NCBI GenBank assembly: GCA_002946415.1
Contig: NJPS01000043.1
Coordinates: forward strand, 1-64,000
Reading direction: 5' to 3'
Origin: Rutstroemia sp. NJR-2017a BVV2
Lineage: Eukaryota; Ascomycota; Leotiomycetes; Helotiales; Rutstroemiaceae
DNA length: 64,000 bases
This document shows, piece by piece, positions 43,858 to 55,189 of this stretch (positions are counted from its first letter, which is position 1; each line of letters opens with the position of its first letter). The translations under genes were made by a program, and so were the position numbers. A model generated the notes under the pieces. The model was given only the letters and a program-made list of their open reading frames with translations, was not told the origin of the DNA and did not search any database.

Positions 43858-44796
43858 CTTTGAGAGTAGCTTGTTGGTTGTGTAACTAGCACGACTGATG
43901 GCTAGCTTTCTAATTGATTCAGCAGCCCTCGAAACACCACTTGATGTTAAATTGATCAAGCTTAGACCAATAGTGATATATCACTATGAATGTGTCGCTG
44001 GGAGAACCGGAAGTAAGAAGCTGAAAGTTGTCTTGTCCGTGGGGAAGTCCGGGAACTTTTAGGTCATAGTTCTAGCCTCCCACTTGTAAGACGAACTATA
44101 GATAGTCCGGTCATGGACATCCTTCCATAGATTACTCGATGTTTACTCGCAACTGCGAGAAAGTCCGACGCGAAGTACCACACTCGTCTTTCGATAGTCT
44201 ACTCCCAGGCTGAAAGCTATGTACCTATATTTACCACATTTATGAAACGCCGTGATTGAATAAGATCGATCGGCTCTTAGTTCAACCACGAGCAAGTGCT
44301 CACTTTCTTTGAATGCTTTATTTCAAGTCCGACTTTGATATTATCGGAAGTGGATATGGGAGTTCATGTAACACAGTCTCGATAATTATTTGATAGATCA
44401 TTATGTCATCAGCAACCCTGGCTGGAATCTTATATTTTAAGTGTATCTTAAATCGTATATCGCGAATTTCAACAGAGTGCGAAACCGACGTATTAAAGTA
44501 GTATTAGGTTTAGACAGTTGCACCAGGAGTTTGTGATTCTTCTTATGGTTGTGGGCGGCGACTATTCTCCGCGGCAATGCTGACTGACACACGCTCAACT
44601 GTGAAGGTTGATGGTTTAATGCAAGAAGTTTCCCACGTAATTCATATATACCTGCTTCTCAATAATGTCTTCTTAGAAGTCAAATCTCGTTAGACTCAAA
44701 CTTATGATTATCACACTGTTCCCTTTTTTTTTCATTTCCTTTCCCTTTTTTTTCTTCTTTTTTGCTTCTCTCTGCCTTCAATTACGGCCAATTCCA
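43858..44796. other. Gene-poor region with a pyrimidine tract
   Basis: About 940 bp. 44721-44780 is almost pure pyrimidine on the plus strand. The rest is AT-rich and without a recognisable gene. Confidence 0.5.
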
Positions 44797-45444
44797 TCAT
44801 TTCACCTTATGCTTTTCTTGGTTCTTTTGAGCTATACGACGCAATTCTGATGCGGAATAGTGTCTAGCGTCGTTGATTGGAAGCTTTTTATCTTCAATGG
44901 TTGGAAGGTAGTCCGCAAAAAGAGTATCGTTTTGGCCACGAGTCCGGTTATGGGGCCTGTAGTAGCAAGAATTAGCGGGTTCTTAAACGTGTTGAAGATG
45001 GGGGTTTCAAGGAATAGGTGAGTGTAACCAAAACCGTGTTGTCTTCTAGGCCAGCAGCCATTATGTGAAAGAGGATGTAACTTACGGCGAAGATAGAAGG
45101 CGTGGTTTCGAGCTTGGCATGGGCGGCACGGCATGAGCTGGCGAAGTGCTTGATCGTGGTCTCTTCTTAGGTTTTTGAGATTCTTGATGAGGTTTTGACC
45201 CTGTGTTTGTTTGTGGGCGATGTGGTTTTGTGTGTGTCCGATGTTGAAGTTCAGTCTTTTCCTCACATCTACTTTCTCTCCTCGATCAAGAACCATCTCG
45301 ACGTTGAGGAATAGAATTATTCTCCTGCTGCTTTGGTCTATCACTTGGCACATAACTTGCTGCCTCTTGGAACGCCTTCCAATCGGGGTCCTCGAACCCC
45401 CCCCCCCCCAAATAGTCCTTAGAATAACTCATATTAGTAGCCAT
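44797..45444 (-). pseudogene. Small unrecognised gene with one in-frame stop and a poly-G tract
   Basis: From the ATG at 45444 the frame reads MATNMSYSKDYLGGGG, then FEDPDWKAFQEAASYVPSDR. A run of 13 G encodes the glycines. The frame meets TGA at 45288-45286 and then stays open to a good donor at 45085 (CC|GTAAGT). A 129-nt intron to 44957 (CTACTACAG) leads in frame to a protein-like end, GQNDTLFADYLPTIEDKK ... SASELRRIAQKNQEKHKVK. Either the TGA is a real nonsense mutation (a CGA to TGA transition would do), or a small intron I cannot place removes it. Another frame of the middle part also looks coding (LRQLMPCRPCQARNHAFYLR), so the model is uncertain. No family recognised. Confidence 0.35.
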
Positions 45445-45882
45445 TCTAAATGGTGAAAGAATGAAATATTATACGGTGGAAAAAGTGCTTGTATGAGGGG
45501 ATTTATGCTGGGTCTGAGGTAATCCAGTTTTTTTATAATTACTCGTGTTTGAATGTAGGATTTAGTTTATTTGTGGCCTGTTATGATAACGGTCAATTTC
45601 AAGTACATGACTTCTGGAAGCGCCAGCTCTGTCTTTCGTAGCGACCCAAATAACCAACGTTTCAACACGTAGGCACCAGCAGTTAAGGCTTCCACGGCCA
45701 AGACCAGGAAAGTGAAATGTTTTCCGGTGGATGTTCACGGAGGCCTAATATTGTGCCACTCTGCACACTGTATTTTGGCCTTCTAGGTAAGTGGAGGCGC
45801 GGACTAGGTGCGCACTCTTAGGAAACCTTTGGAGAGAAAGAATCAATTTCAAATGGATTGTTCGACGGTGGGTTAATGACTA
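45445..45882. other. Intergenic region
   Basis: About 440 bp. Nothing recognised. Confidence 0.5.
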
Positions 45883-46593
45883 CTACTTCTTTCTTGCGAT
45901 CAAGAAATAATGCAACTCATCGTCACTGTCAGTCTCTGGCGGGAGCTTGAAAAGATCCTCTTTCTCAACAATAATCTCGAACCCATTCTTTTCCAACAAC
46001 AGCCTCCATCCCTCCTTGGTGAAAAGCGTGACGGTGACATTGTTCCCCAGGAATCTAAACCCAATATCCCTAGCGCAAAGCCCATCTTCGTCATACTCAG
46101 GGCTATGCTTTGGGCGGACATCTTCCGCCGCCATGGTACAAATACAAAGAATCCCACCCGGCTTCAACCAAGTAGACCATTTGGCCGACATACCCTCGAT
46201 CTCTTCACGATTGAGAACAAATAGCGAGAGGATGTTGAATACACCGTCAAACTTGTCGCCTTTCGGTACATATTCCCTCATATCGCCGACCTCGAAGGTA
46301 CCAGCAGGCACAGCTTCATTACTCAGCTCAACCATCTTATCGGATATATCGATACCTAGGACTTGGTGACCAGCTGAGGAAAGTGTGGAGGCCACGGGAC
46401 GGCCGGTCCCACATCCAACATCAAAAACGCGAGACGAAGGAGGGAGTAACGGTAGAGCGGTTTTGAGAAACTCATGCAGGCCTGCATCGTGCGAAAATGC
46501 AGCTTCGTAATTTGAGCCAAGACTTGAGTACATAGCTGTATAGTCTTTCACTTCAGTGCCTGCCATTTCGGTAGAGTTTGATGTGGCCGACAT
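45883..46593 (-). CDS. Class I SAM-dependent methyltransferase
   Basis: A single exon of 236 residues. SAM-binding motif I is VFDVGCGTGRP (about 56-66), followed by VLGIDISDKMVELS (motif post I), VGDMREYVPKGDKFDGVFNI (motif II) and KPGGILCICTM (motif III). This is the UbiE/type-11 methyltransferase pattern. The substrate cannot be inferred; small-molecule acceptors are usual for this group. It is a stand-alone gene with no biosynthetic partners adjacent. The start ATG opens MSATSNSTEMAG. Confidence 0.87.
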   Translation of the reverse strand: MSATSNSTEMAGTEVKDYTAMYSSLGSNYEAAFSHDAGLHEFLKTALPLLPPSSRVFDVGCGTGRPVASTLSSAGHQVLGIDISDKMVELSNEAVPAGTFEVGDMREYVPKGDKFDGVFNILSLFVLNREEIEGMSAKWSTWLKPGGILCICTMAAEDVRPKHSPEYDEDGLCARDIGFRFLGNNVTVTLFTKEGWRLLLEKNGFEIIVEKEDLFKLPPETDSDDELHYFLIARKK

Positions 46594-47252
46594 TCTGGGA
46601 GAAGTGGGATGAAGATAGGAAGTAAAACAGACGTTATTTGTCCTGATCGAACTCCGTATATACTGTAAGATCAGATGGAGCAGAAGAGAATGTTCGCAGC
46701 GATGATGTGGGACCGAGAATCAAGATGTTCAGACTGAACTTTGCGGAACATCAGCACATCTGCAATCTGACTGTGCAATCTTACCAACCTTACCGACAGT
46801 TGTAACATTGACAGATCCACGGAAGAGGCCGCTGGGGAACAGGCATTGGGCCGAAATTTCGTATTGATTGGTCAACGCGTATATCCGGTAGGCAAATGGT
46901 GGTATCTCAACACAACCCCACATCACTTCTCCAACTAACTTCACCCTACAAACGTCTGACAATTGCGGGGATCTGGAGCTCCACTCGGGGTCTTACTGAT
47001 GAGCACTGTATCAAATAGCGGCAGGTAAGCTAGAGTCTTGCTCAACTATTAAGTCAGTTCTTGATTCGCAACCATTCCTTTTGTCTGCACAGAGTTCTTT
47101 TCTCTTAGCATGCTATGAGAGCACCGATATTACTTAGATATCAAGACAACGTGTGTTGGACGATATGGCTGAATCATTGTTGCCCGCACAACGAGTGAGT
47201 AAGCCGACGTCTGCTGTTTAAATAATACGGAACAATGAATCTACTCCACTTT
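46594..47252. other. Intergenic region
   Basis: About 660 bp between the methyltransferase start and the dph5 stop. A 77-codon minus-strand frame (46729-46962) has no family features. Nothing supported. Confidence 0.5.
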
Positions 47253-48235
47253 CTATGATTTACCTTCATAGTCTCTTTTCCAGATCCTGTCCCAGCTCTC
47301 CTTATCTACGGCAAATTCTCTAACGTAGTCACTTTCCAGCTCGTGCGTCCTTCTTCCAAGCAATACAAGACTGTGCAACGGTCCTCCCAATAGCTCGTCC
47401 GCGTCACATAGCTGCTTCAGCGTCCCACTAACAAATTTCTCGTCCTTACCACCCACCCTTGCAGCACCCACGCACAAACTCTCCTCTCCATAAACGCCAC
47501 CTTCACCATCTGCGCTTTTGATCTCCTCGATCTCTAGCATCTGCGCTGCACACTGCCCTACGGTCATATATCTGGGCGGCTCATAGATCTTCCTTCCTCG
47601 TGCCATATTCTCCAAACTTTGCTCCTTGACTTTGATATCCAACAAAACTAAAGTGTGCAGACCAATTGCCCTATTTTCGCGAATTCGATCGTAAAAAGAG
47701 GCAGGTTTCCAGGAATCGGTGAAGAATACCATTGACACTGTCTGACCAAAGTTGTAGAGCTGGAGACCTGTTGCGCCGATGGCGGACATGATTGACGCGT
47801 TCGGGATAGTCGAGATAGGAATGCTCAGAGAGCGAGCCCGAAGTACAAGGTCGGTATGAGTTGTTGCCCTATGAGAATATGTCAGGAGCGTTTTTCAAGT
47901 CGAGTATTTGGTAAACGAACCCAAAGGGATCTCCGACGACAAGGAACGCTACATCGACGTTCTGAGCATCTGCCAGAATATCATCACTGGCACTCTCTAC
48001 CATCTCCCTATCCGCAATTATAACTTCTCGTCCATAGTAGTTCTCCTATGTCTACATCAGTCAGCGCTTTAACTTTTCTGGGATTCGAGGCAAGACGTAC
48101 TAGGACTGATTTATCAACAAGCAGAATGCTAGTGTAGGCCTCGAGATAGACTCGAGCGCATTTTTTCACGGTCTCAAGGCCTTTGACTGTGATATCTGTC
48201 TCATCTGAGAGACCAAGGCCAATTAAGTAAAGCAT
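47253..48235 (-). CDS. dph5: Diphthine methyl ester synthase
   Basis: Three exons: 48235-48101, 48045-47921 and 47868-47253, giving 291 residues. The introns (55 and 52 nt) start GTACGT and GTTCGT. The N-terminus [20 protein letters not shown] and the blocks VVGDPFGATTHTDL and [19 protein letters not shown] are diagnostic of Dph5. The enzyme transfers methyl groups from SAM to the modified histidine of translation elongation factor 2 during diphthamide synthesis, in the cytosol. The length and motif order are normal, with no sign of damage. Confidence 0.95.
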
Positions 48236-48850
48236 CTTGGTATATGGAGGAAATTGTGTTTGCGATCAGTGATGGCGGGGAAAAGTTTCCGGTTTGACAA
48301 ACTAAATTTTTTCCCCGCGTGTTTGCTCATTTGTCAAACATCAACATCCACGGTGAAGTTTGGTCATGGCACGCCCAAATTCAATACTCTTCAACTACGA
48401 TACTCATCAACTACTCAAAAATCAAGAAATTGAGATATGAAGATCTAGTTAACTCAGATTTACTTTTCCGTCTGAAAAGTACCTACAAACATATTGAGGC
48501 TTATTTGGAGAAGCGTTTAGACTTATTTGCTGGTAAATATAAAGAGTCTCAAATCAGATTTTGATGTTGGTGTGTCATTGCCTCTCGCGTCTCTCTCTGA
48601 ATATTATGATTCACACATTACTCAACTGTCACTTTCACATATGCAAATCAAGATCACTTTGCAAGCTGGCAACCATATCAATTCTCTATATCCAGTCCCC
48701 ACATCGATCCATAACCTTGCCAGTACCAGTGCTCGTACCATTGCGATCTCTGAACCCATAATCCATAACCCAACACAACAGAGCTAGACATGGGACGGAG
48801 AGTCTTCATTCCACTCGAAGATTCTAGTATGTCCATGGTACATACAAAGC
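48236..48850. other. Intergenic region
   Basis: About 615 bp: the dph5 5' flank and the 3' flank of the small secreted protein gene. Short plus-strand frames only, none supported. Confidence 0.5.
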
Positions 48851-49072
48851 TTAACAAGAACTTTCGGTAACGCAGGAATATGTGATCTGTACATTGCCGA
48901 TACCAAAGGTGGCGATGCTGCTACATTGGCATGACTTTCCTTGCGGACAATCGGTACCATCGAGGCTGCAGAGCCAGATTATCTCTCGAGATTGGAGCTC
49001 GGCAGGTGCCGGGGCAGCGAGGATGAGGGGCACAATGGCGAAAAGAACCGCGAAGGGGGTTGATGCGCGCAT
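48851..49072 (-). CDS. Small secreted cysteine-rich protein
   Basis: 73 residues in a single exon. Residues 1-19 (MRASTPFAVLFAIVPLILA) are a clear signal peptide followed by APAPAELQSR. The mature part of about 45 residues has six Cys (C-x6-C-x5-C-x-C, then two near the C-terminus), enough for three disulfides. This is the pattern of candidate secreted effectors and small antimicrobial-type proteins. No family recognised. The gene stands alone in an intergenic stretch. Confidence 0.7.
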   Translation of the reverse strand: MRASTPFAVLFAIVPLILAAPAPAELQSREIIWLCSLDGTDCPQGKSCQCSSIATFGIGNVQITYSCVTESSC

Positions 49073-50103
49073 TGTGAATGAGGAGATGTTTGGTGGTGGT
49101 ATAACTGATTGTTGAAGTTGGTGCTATGTTCGAAAGTCGACTTTTAAGGAGTATTTCAGCGGTTGTTGACTGAAGAGGAGTTGGCTGAGTAGATTGAGGA
49201 GGAGTTGATTGAGTTGATTGAGGTCTGATGTGAGTGTAAGCTAGCGTATTTATAGAGAACCCTGATGGTCCTCATATCCCATTTCCACGAAGCTATTCGG
49301 GTGATACCTTCCGTCTGATCGATAGAAAAGGCAACTGCGTGGTAGATTATCGAACGCATACCGAACCACGGCAGGGTGAAACCACACGGCACAAAGTTAC
49401 ACTCTCAAATAACTACATAGCGCTAGACAAGGAATACATGCCTTCGTACTTACGCTTCATCCAAGTAGGTAGGTAGCATTGAAACGCTTTTCCGCGTAAA
49501 CGTTATATCTATATGAATACGGCTGAATCCAGATACGCTTCCGTTGCAAAGGCAGTGTCTAACTACTGCTGTGTGGAGGCATACGAACTGGCTCATGGAG
49601 TGACGTCGACGGCGAAACAAAAGACAATACACGACAGCAGAACGGCTATCTCATTTATGAGTAAGGAGCTGAAGGATGACCTCGCTTGTATTCATCCTTG
49701 TAGTTCATATGAAAGCAAGTGCTTATTCATGGCATCTACATGAATTGAACTCGTAGTCTGGGAGCAAACGAGAAAACCTGACTCGTTCGACAGGCTGCAC
49801 TAACAGAGCTGGTTGGTATACCATCTTCTATTGCGACGACAATTGAGGCAAAAACTTTAGCATTGATCGAACTTACATTGAAGGTACAGTAGAGTACGTT
49901 GTATGGAAGGAAATTTTTCAAGATCCCTCGAACTTTGATACAGTAGCGAAGCAGGATTCAGGAGCACTAGACAAGAGGTGCCATTCTCACTCGGTAAGGA
50001 TTGACATGACTAAATAAATATAGTAGTGACGGCTAGGTCTATGATCAGCACGTGGCGTGGGATAGAAAGTGGGGAGGCGGCATGAAGCGTGGCGACAAGG
50101 TTC
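49073..50103. other. Gene-poor region
   Basis: About 1 kb. 49165-49225 carries an imperfect GAGTTGATTGAG-type short repeat upstream of the secreted-protein gene. No other feature recognised. Confidence 0.5.
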
Positions 50104-50583
50104 TCACTCCTCTGAGATGAAAGACGTTAGCCGCATCGCGTGGGGAAGAGGCGAGAAGTGGGCCCCGAGTTTTCGGTCCTCTGATTGAATACGTTGTCCG
50201 CATCGCGTGGAAACTACAACAAACGCGGAATCGGTGGAAACCCGGTGAGCACACTGAGCCGCTTGATCCAGCACATGGCCGTTTGCTTGTGGGACGAGAT
50301 CTCCTACCCATAGGATGTCCGGGAAGACTTGCGGAAGCGGGTGAAAATTACCAGTCTTGGCTTCAGATGAAGCTTCTCGTGGCCAGTCTGGATATTCAGC
50401 TCGCCACTTCTCTCCCAATTTGGGCCTGGGGGCCAAGAAAGCCTTTTTGGCACAGATGATGGCCAGGAGGTCGACGTGAGAATCAAGGTCTAGGAATGGA
50501 TGATGGATGACCTCGAGGAGTGGAAGTGCCTTTCTAGCTTCTCTATAAGCTGCCTGTCTTTCTAGAATGGCGGAATGGTAGAC
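50104..50583 (-). pseudogene. Unassigned coding-like frame, possible gene remnant
   Basis: A minus-strand frame of 160 codons, bounded by stops, with its first ATG only at 50436. The stretch ALPLLEVIHHPFLDLDSHVD, then DLLAIICAKKAFLAPRPK and FPDILWVGDLVPQANGHVLD, has a protein-like composition and could be an internal exon or a decayed gene. I do not recognise a family, and no splice model joins it convincingly to the neighbours. Confidence 0.3.
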
Positions 50584-51397
50584 TCAGTAGCCTAGGGCAA
50601 AACTGGCGCTTCTTTCCATCGAAGTACTTCTTTGTGAACTCGCACGAAAACTTCATGCGGACTCGGGCGGTCAATTACTGGGTCCTCGGATTAAGATCGT
50701 GGTGATAATTCAACGATAGAAATTACCCCAATGAAGGCTGCAGCATATGTGATCCTTTTGAGAAGGTCGAGCATAGAACCTTGCTTAATTCGATCCTGTA
50801 GATCTCTACCGCAGAACTTCTGTCTGTTGGGCTCACGGGTTAGTATAGAGCTAGGGGGAGACAAACCTTCTTACCGAGATCCATTGCTCCAAAGTCAGTC
50901 CCAGTGGCCATGTCAAAGACTTGGTGTGTCGAAGGAAGTAGCGCCACATACAGTCTCCCAGCTAAACTTCATACACCGAGCAGGCAAGGTACCCAACTGT
51001 TGAAATCCCATTCTATTTGTAGAATGAATTTCCTCGAGCTGTTCTTTACCTAATAATGGGTAGCCGTTTCGATTGTAAAATCAAGCATCGCAATTATACT
51101 TTAGAACTTCCGTTACTTCACACCAATTCCCATCACAGACTGAAAATCCCGTGAGGATCTTGTAGTACCTTAATGCGCACCACCAAGAAGCCTCTCGAAC
51201 GTTCAGTAGACGATGGCTTGAAGGCCAGTGTCTTGTTTGAAGGAGTCGTTATTCGCCCCAATCTGGCTTGCCCAAGCTTTACCCCTTTCTGCTTTGGTAT
51301 AAGCAATAAAAGAGGAAGGGATGATATCATACACCTGAACAGTCAATGCTTCAGAACAGGATTTAAATTTATGGATGATAAGGACGACGTCGATGAA
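50584..51397. other. Intergenic region
   Basis: About 810 bp between the coding-like frame and the stop of the Smi1/Knr4-like gene. Nothing supported. Confidence 0.45.
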
Positions 51398-52358
51398 TCA
51401 AGGGTTGACAAAAAAAGGATAATGTTCCTCCAATGCCGCCTTCACAGCCTCCAAGCACTCCCGCTTGCGATAAGTATCACCCTGCCCAGATTGCCAGCCA
51501 TGCTCTCGAAAGATTCTCTGCAGCATGGGGGCCATCCCGTCTATGGATGGCGCAAAAGTGGTGTCAAACGTAATGACTTCTCGAGAACTTACGGGAATCC
51601 ACTTGAGCTCTCGGAACTGCTTCTTCAGAAGCTCAAAGAAGTCTGTAATCGCCCAAGCCGGGGACCCGTGCCGCCAGTCAATCTCGTTCTCGGGCACATG
51701 CTCATCCAAATCCCAGGCGTCGACTGGCTCGATGAAAGAGGGATCGTCGTCTAAGTTGGCCCGATGGTCACCGCCCCCATCAGACTCTGGCCACTAGTTC
51801 AGCAGGGAGTTAGGAAACTTTTAGGGATAACTTTAGGGGGAAATGGGGGTGTAAGGATGAATGATAAACGGAAGGTAGCGCAAAAGGGACATCACATACA
51901 TGAACGACGCCGAATTTCGTGTCGAGAAGGAAGGTCTTGTTCTCCCTGCCGCCGTAGGTGAGGCCAACAACATGGGCCGGCACAGGATCCAGACAACCTT
52001 CAGTCGTGGCATTGAGAGTGTCTCTGAGGTCACTCATGTCTACTTCAGCCCCGGCTTGCCCGAGATTAGCCAGCAATTGCCAGTCCGCCCAATAACAGTA
52101 AGCACTGCCTTCAGGAGGAAACCATTCGCCGTTGGGCGTGTCTTGACGAATGTAAGGCAGACCCCGGAGTAATGCAATCACCTCGTCCGACTTCCCAGAT
52201 AGTCGTCCAAACTCCGGTGAAACGGTGGGCCATCCTCCCTCTGGTGGCTCGATGATTTCGGCATCGTCCATATACAGGCTGACAAGGAAGCGGTAATAGT
52301 CACGAAAGGCGTTGATTGTCGCCTCGCGAGAGTAGCTAACTTCATCGAGATAAGGCAT
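51398..52358 (-). CDS. Conserved fungal protein, possibly Smi1/Knr4-like
   Basis: Two exons, 52358-51900 and 51793-51398, with a 106-nt intron (GTATGT ... CTGAACTAG), giving 284 residues. The N-terminal half has AFRDYYRFLVSLYMDDAEII and EPPEGGWPTVSPEFGRL. The C-terminal half has WRHGSPAWAITDFFELLKKQ and REHGWQSGQGDTYRKRECLE. This combination occurs in an expanded, uncharacterised family of ascomycetes that I associate with Smi1/Knr4-type domains, without certainty. It is cytosolic by composition. The start ATG opens MPYLDEVSYSRE. Confidence 0.7.
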
Positions 52359-52786
52359 TTTCAGGTGCTTGCTGCTTTTTTGACGTTGACAGTTGAGTTG
52401 AGGTTGATAGTTGAGAATGGCAAGTATTTGAACCCTCGCGTGATAGGCAACGATGGTAGAAGAAATAAACTACTTGACGACTTCGAGCCGCGCCAAGCTC
52501 TTGGCGTAGTCGGTGAACAAGATTGACCAGCAACTTCTTCGGGCCGAGCCACCTTGTGAGGAATCTGCAGGTACACAGGCTTTTAGTAACCTATTGTTTG
52601 GAAAAATTGATGTCTCGGAGAAAGACCTTGGCAAGATACATCTGTTTCTCCTGTTATGTTATAACAACTTCATTTCCGGTGGTAAACCTTGGCTAGGTAG
52701 CATCCTCCTCTCTACTGTTATTAATCTTGCATCATTCCTTCCTTTCTGCAAGTCGCCAACATTAAATGAGCAATAGTGACATCAAT
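52359..52786. promoter_or_regulatory. Divergent intergenic region
   Basis: About 430 bp between head-to-head genes. Short open frames overlap on both strands; none is convincing. Confidence 0.4.
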
Positions 52787-53604
52787 ATGAGAACAAAAAT
52801 TGTCTCCCCGCTGGCTATTGCCACACTATTCGGGACCGTGAATGCCTGGGCAGATTCAGCAGTTCACGAAACATTACTACCAAACGTTCGGCCGACTAAA
52901 ACCCACGATCCATGGCAATGTGTAACAGAGGACCTCACTGAGTACTTTGATGTGCCCAAGCCAGTAGGCAGCCTACTAGACGCCCTTAATTCATACGCAG
53001 ACAAGCTGATTGAGCCATGTACCTTGCCCCAATCGATCGTATCAGGGGTGGATGTTTCCCAGCAAAGGAGACTGGTGTAATTTCACCACTGCTGCACCAG
53101 CCTCTGTGCTTCCGGATTATGAACTGTGAGTTGATCGAACAACAGATTTGGCGTCTCACGAGCGAATCGTTTCAGGATTCGCTCCCAAAACATGTTAATA
53201 TAGGCGTTTACTGACTTCCCACTCTTCCTAGATATGGCAGCGCAGCATCTGCTTGGTGGGCTGCGCACAGCTCAAGCGCAGTTCAACTTGCCAGAGAATG
53301 TCCTAATGGTTGGTATAATGCCATGTTGGAGCTGCCTGGTGGAGGAACTTGGCTCAACGATACCATCATATTTGCTGCCTGTCATACTGAGGTTGTGACG
53401 ACGACAACCGCTTCCTCAGCATCACAATCATCAGGCTTTGCGAGCACAAAAGCAAGTGCAACAACCCTTCCGGGAGCGATTTCAATCCCAACAGCCTCTG
53501 TGACACCAGTATCTACAAATGGCGTTGCAAGCCGTGGTGAGGACCTCGAAATGTGGATTATGGCAGGAACTGGATTTGTTGCCGCCGCCGGTGTTTCCCT
53601 GTAG
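52787..53604 (+). pseudogene. Secreted GPI-type protein with a frameshift
   Basis: The start MRTKIVSPLAIATLFGTVNA is a signal peptide. The frame then reads DPWQCVTEDLTEYFDVPKPV and SLLDALNSYADKLIEPCT. Near 53040 the coding sense passes to another frame, FPSKGDWCNFTTAAPASVLP, with no plausible intron between. A normal intron (CT|GTGAGT at about 53127 to CCTAG at about 53231) leads to YGSAASAWWAAHSSSAVQLA and PNGWYNAMLELPGGGTWLND. The Ser/Thr-rich region and hydrophobic end (MWIMAGTGFVAAAGVSL) suggest a GPI anchor. Related fungal secreted proteins share this Cys and WW pattern; their function is unknown. One indel explains the break, so this is either a recent pseudogene or a sequencing error. 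Confidence 0.6.
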
Positions 53605-54194
53605 AACGGTCTGATTCGGTAAGTGATAACTTCCGCCAGAGTCCCCCAGAATGAGAGGGAGGTGGCGAGCAGAATCATGCACATGGTGTCGCCGGACTTT
53701 GTGTGGAAGCGGCAAGGGGAGGTGTTTTGTTATGGACGGACATTGGCCCCACTTAAGCTGGTCAGCTAACCAGTATTACATAATAGATTAGAAAGGAGAA
53801 GGAGAACAGTAATCAGTTGATACCTAAGGATAATTTTCCTAGTAGGTGCTAATATTTCCCCGAGCTGCAACCCTTAACTACAGGATTTATTAAGTCTTAA
53901 AAAAGTTTCCCTATGATTTATTCCAAATCTATCTTAAATGTCTTTAATAAATTTGAATTAATAAAGATCATGATATATTTGACTTTTTTGAGAAGATGGG
54001 CGCCAGAATGTTGATTATTTCCCCTCTTGTTTGCTTCTTTGTCAAACATCATCAGCCTTGTCTGCTCCACTGGAGCTACACCTTGAAATAATTTCCGACG
54101 TCAAGTCGCAAGTATCATCTCAGAAAACGACTACCAATTATTATCAGCTGCAGAATCAATATCTGCATCCAATACCTCTCCCATACTCGCGATC
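53605..54194. other. Intergenic region, partly AT-rich
   Basis: About 590 bp. 53800-54000 is AT-rich. No gene recognised. Confidence 0.5.
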
Positions 54195-54902
54195 ATGGCT
54201 TCCAAAAAAGGAGCCTACGATACCAAGGCATCTGACACCGATTTCCGCAAGAAATACGACCGCGCCGAATATGCTGAAAAAGCGAAAGAGCGAGAAGCCA
54301 AAGAGAAGGAAGAAGGCCGACTACGCTACGAAGCCAAGCTCGCAGGCAAAAAATACTACGCGCCACTGACCGGCGACGAAACATTCACGCAGGCACGCGC
54401 GAATCGGCTGGATGTCAGCGCGAATGTCGGGAAGACGATCTTAATGCCCGCGGGGGCGGCAACAGGGAAGCGCGGCAAGGGAGCGGGATTCTATTGTCAA
54501 GCATGTGATTTGACGTTTAAGGATTCGTTACAATGGGTGGAGCATGAGAATAGCATGCAGCATTTGAGGGCGATAGGACAGACGGGAGAAGTGCAGAGAG
54601 CTGGGGTGGAGGAGGTGAGGAGGAGGATTGATGAGATTTGGGAGAGGATACAGGCGGAGAAGAAAAATGAGGTGGTTAGCTTGGGGGAGAGGCTGGAGGG
54701 GAGAAGAGTAGAGGAGGAGAAGGAGAGGGAGGAGAGGAGGCAGAAGAGGAAGGAATTGGTGGAGAGGAGAAAGGAGGAGCGAGAGCAGGAGTTGAAGATC
54801 AAGAAGGAGTATGGTGAAGATGTAAGAGTAGAGGGGGAGCATGATGAGGATGATATGATGGCTAGCATGGGTATTACTGGGTTCGGGTCTTCAAAAAAGT
54901 GA
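54195..54902 (+). CDS. snu23: U4/U6.U5 tri-snRNP component Snu23
   Basis: A single exon of 235 residues. The N-terminus FRKKYDRAEYAEKAKEREAK and the matrin-type C2H2 zinc finger FYCQACDLTFKDSLQWVEHENSMQH (Cys, Cys, His, His) match Snu23/ZMAT2. A basic coiled coil (about 140-215) follows, ending in the conserved MASMGITGFGSSKK. Snu23 joins the spliceosomal B complex and helps position the 5' splice site with Prp38. Start context catgATGg-like and normal length support the model. Convergent with flbE. Confidence 0.93.
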   Translation: MASKKGAYDTKASDTDFRKKYDRAEYAEKAKEREAKEKEEGRLRYEAKLAGKKYYAPLTGDETFTQARANRLDVSANVGKTILMPAGAATGKRGKGAGFYCQACDLTFKDSLQWVEHENSMQHLRAIGQTGEVQRAGVEEVRRRIDEIWERIQAEKKNEVVSLGERLEGRRVEEEKEREERRQKRKELVERRKEEREQELKIKKEYGEDVRVEGEHDEDDMMASMGITGFGSSKK

Positions 54903-55189
54903 CGAATTTATAGACATATCTTTGGTTTTAGCGTTGGTGTTAGGAGTTTGGGTTTGAATCTTGAAGCCATACCGGTTGGGAATACAATTATCTATTAGAA
55001 GGAAAACGCACATTACGAATATATCTGTTCTATCTAGGGTATTGGTTTCGCCCGTCTGACCACTCCTGCGGTGTATCATGTTGTGGACTTTGGTAGCCTG
55101 TCTGACCTTCATCTTTTCTACCACCACAGGCACCACCTGTGACAACAAAACAATCCTTGCTTCATGAACATCTTCGCAATTCAGCAGCT

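Noticed and set aside
42376..46593. Secondary-metabolite cluster formed by the Ayg1-like hydrolase and the methyltransferase
   Set aside because: No backbone synthase, transporter or regulator lies between or beside them, and 2 kb of damaged or empty sequence separates them.
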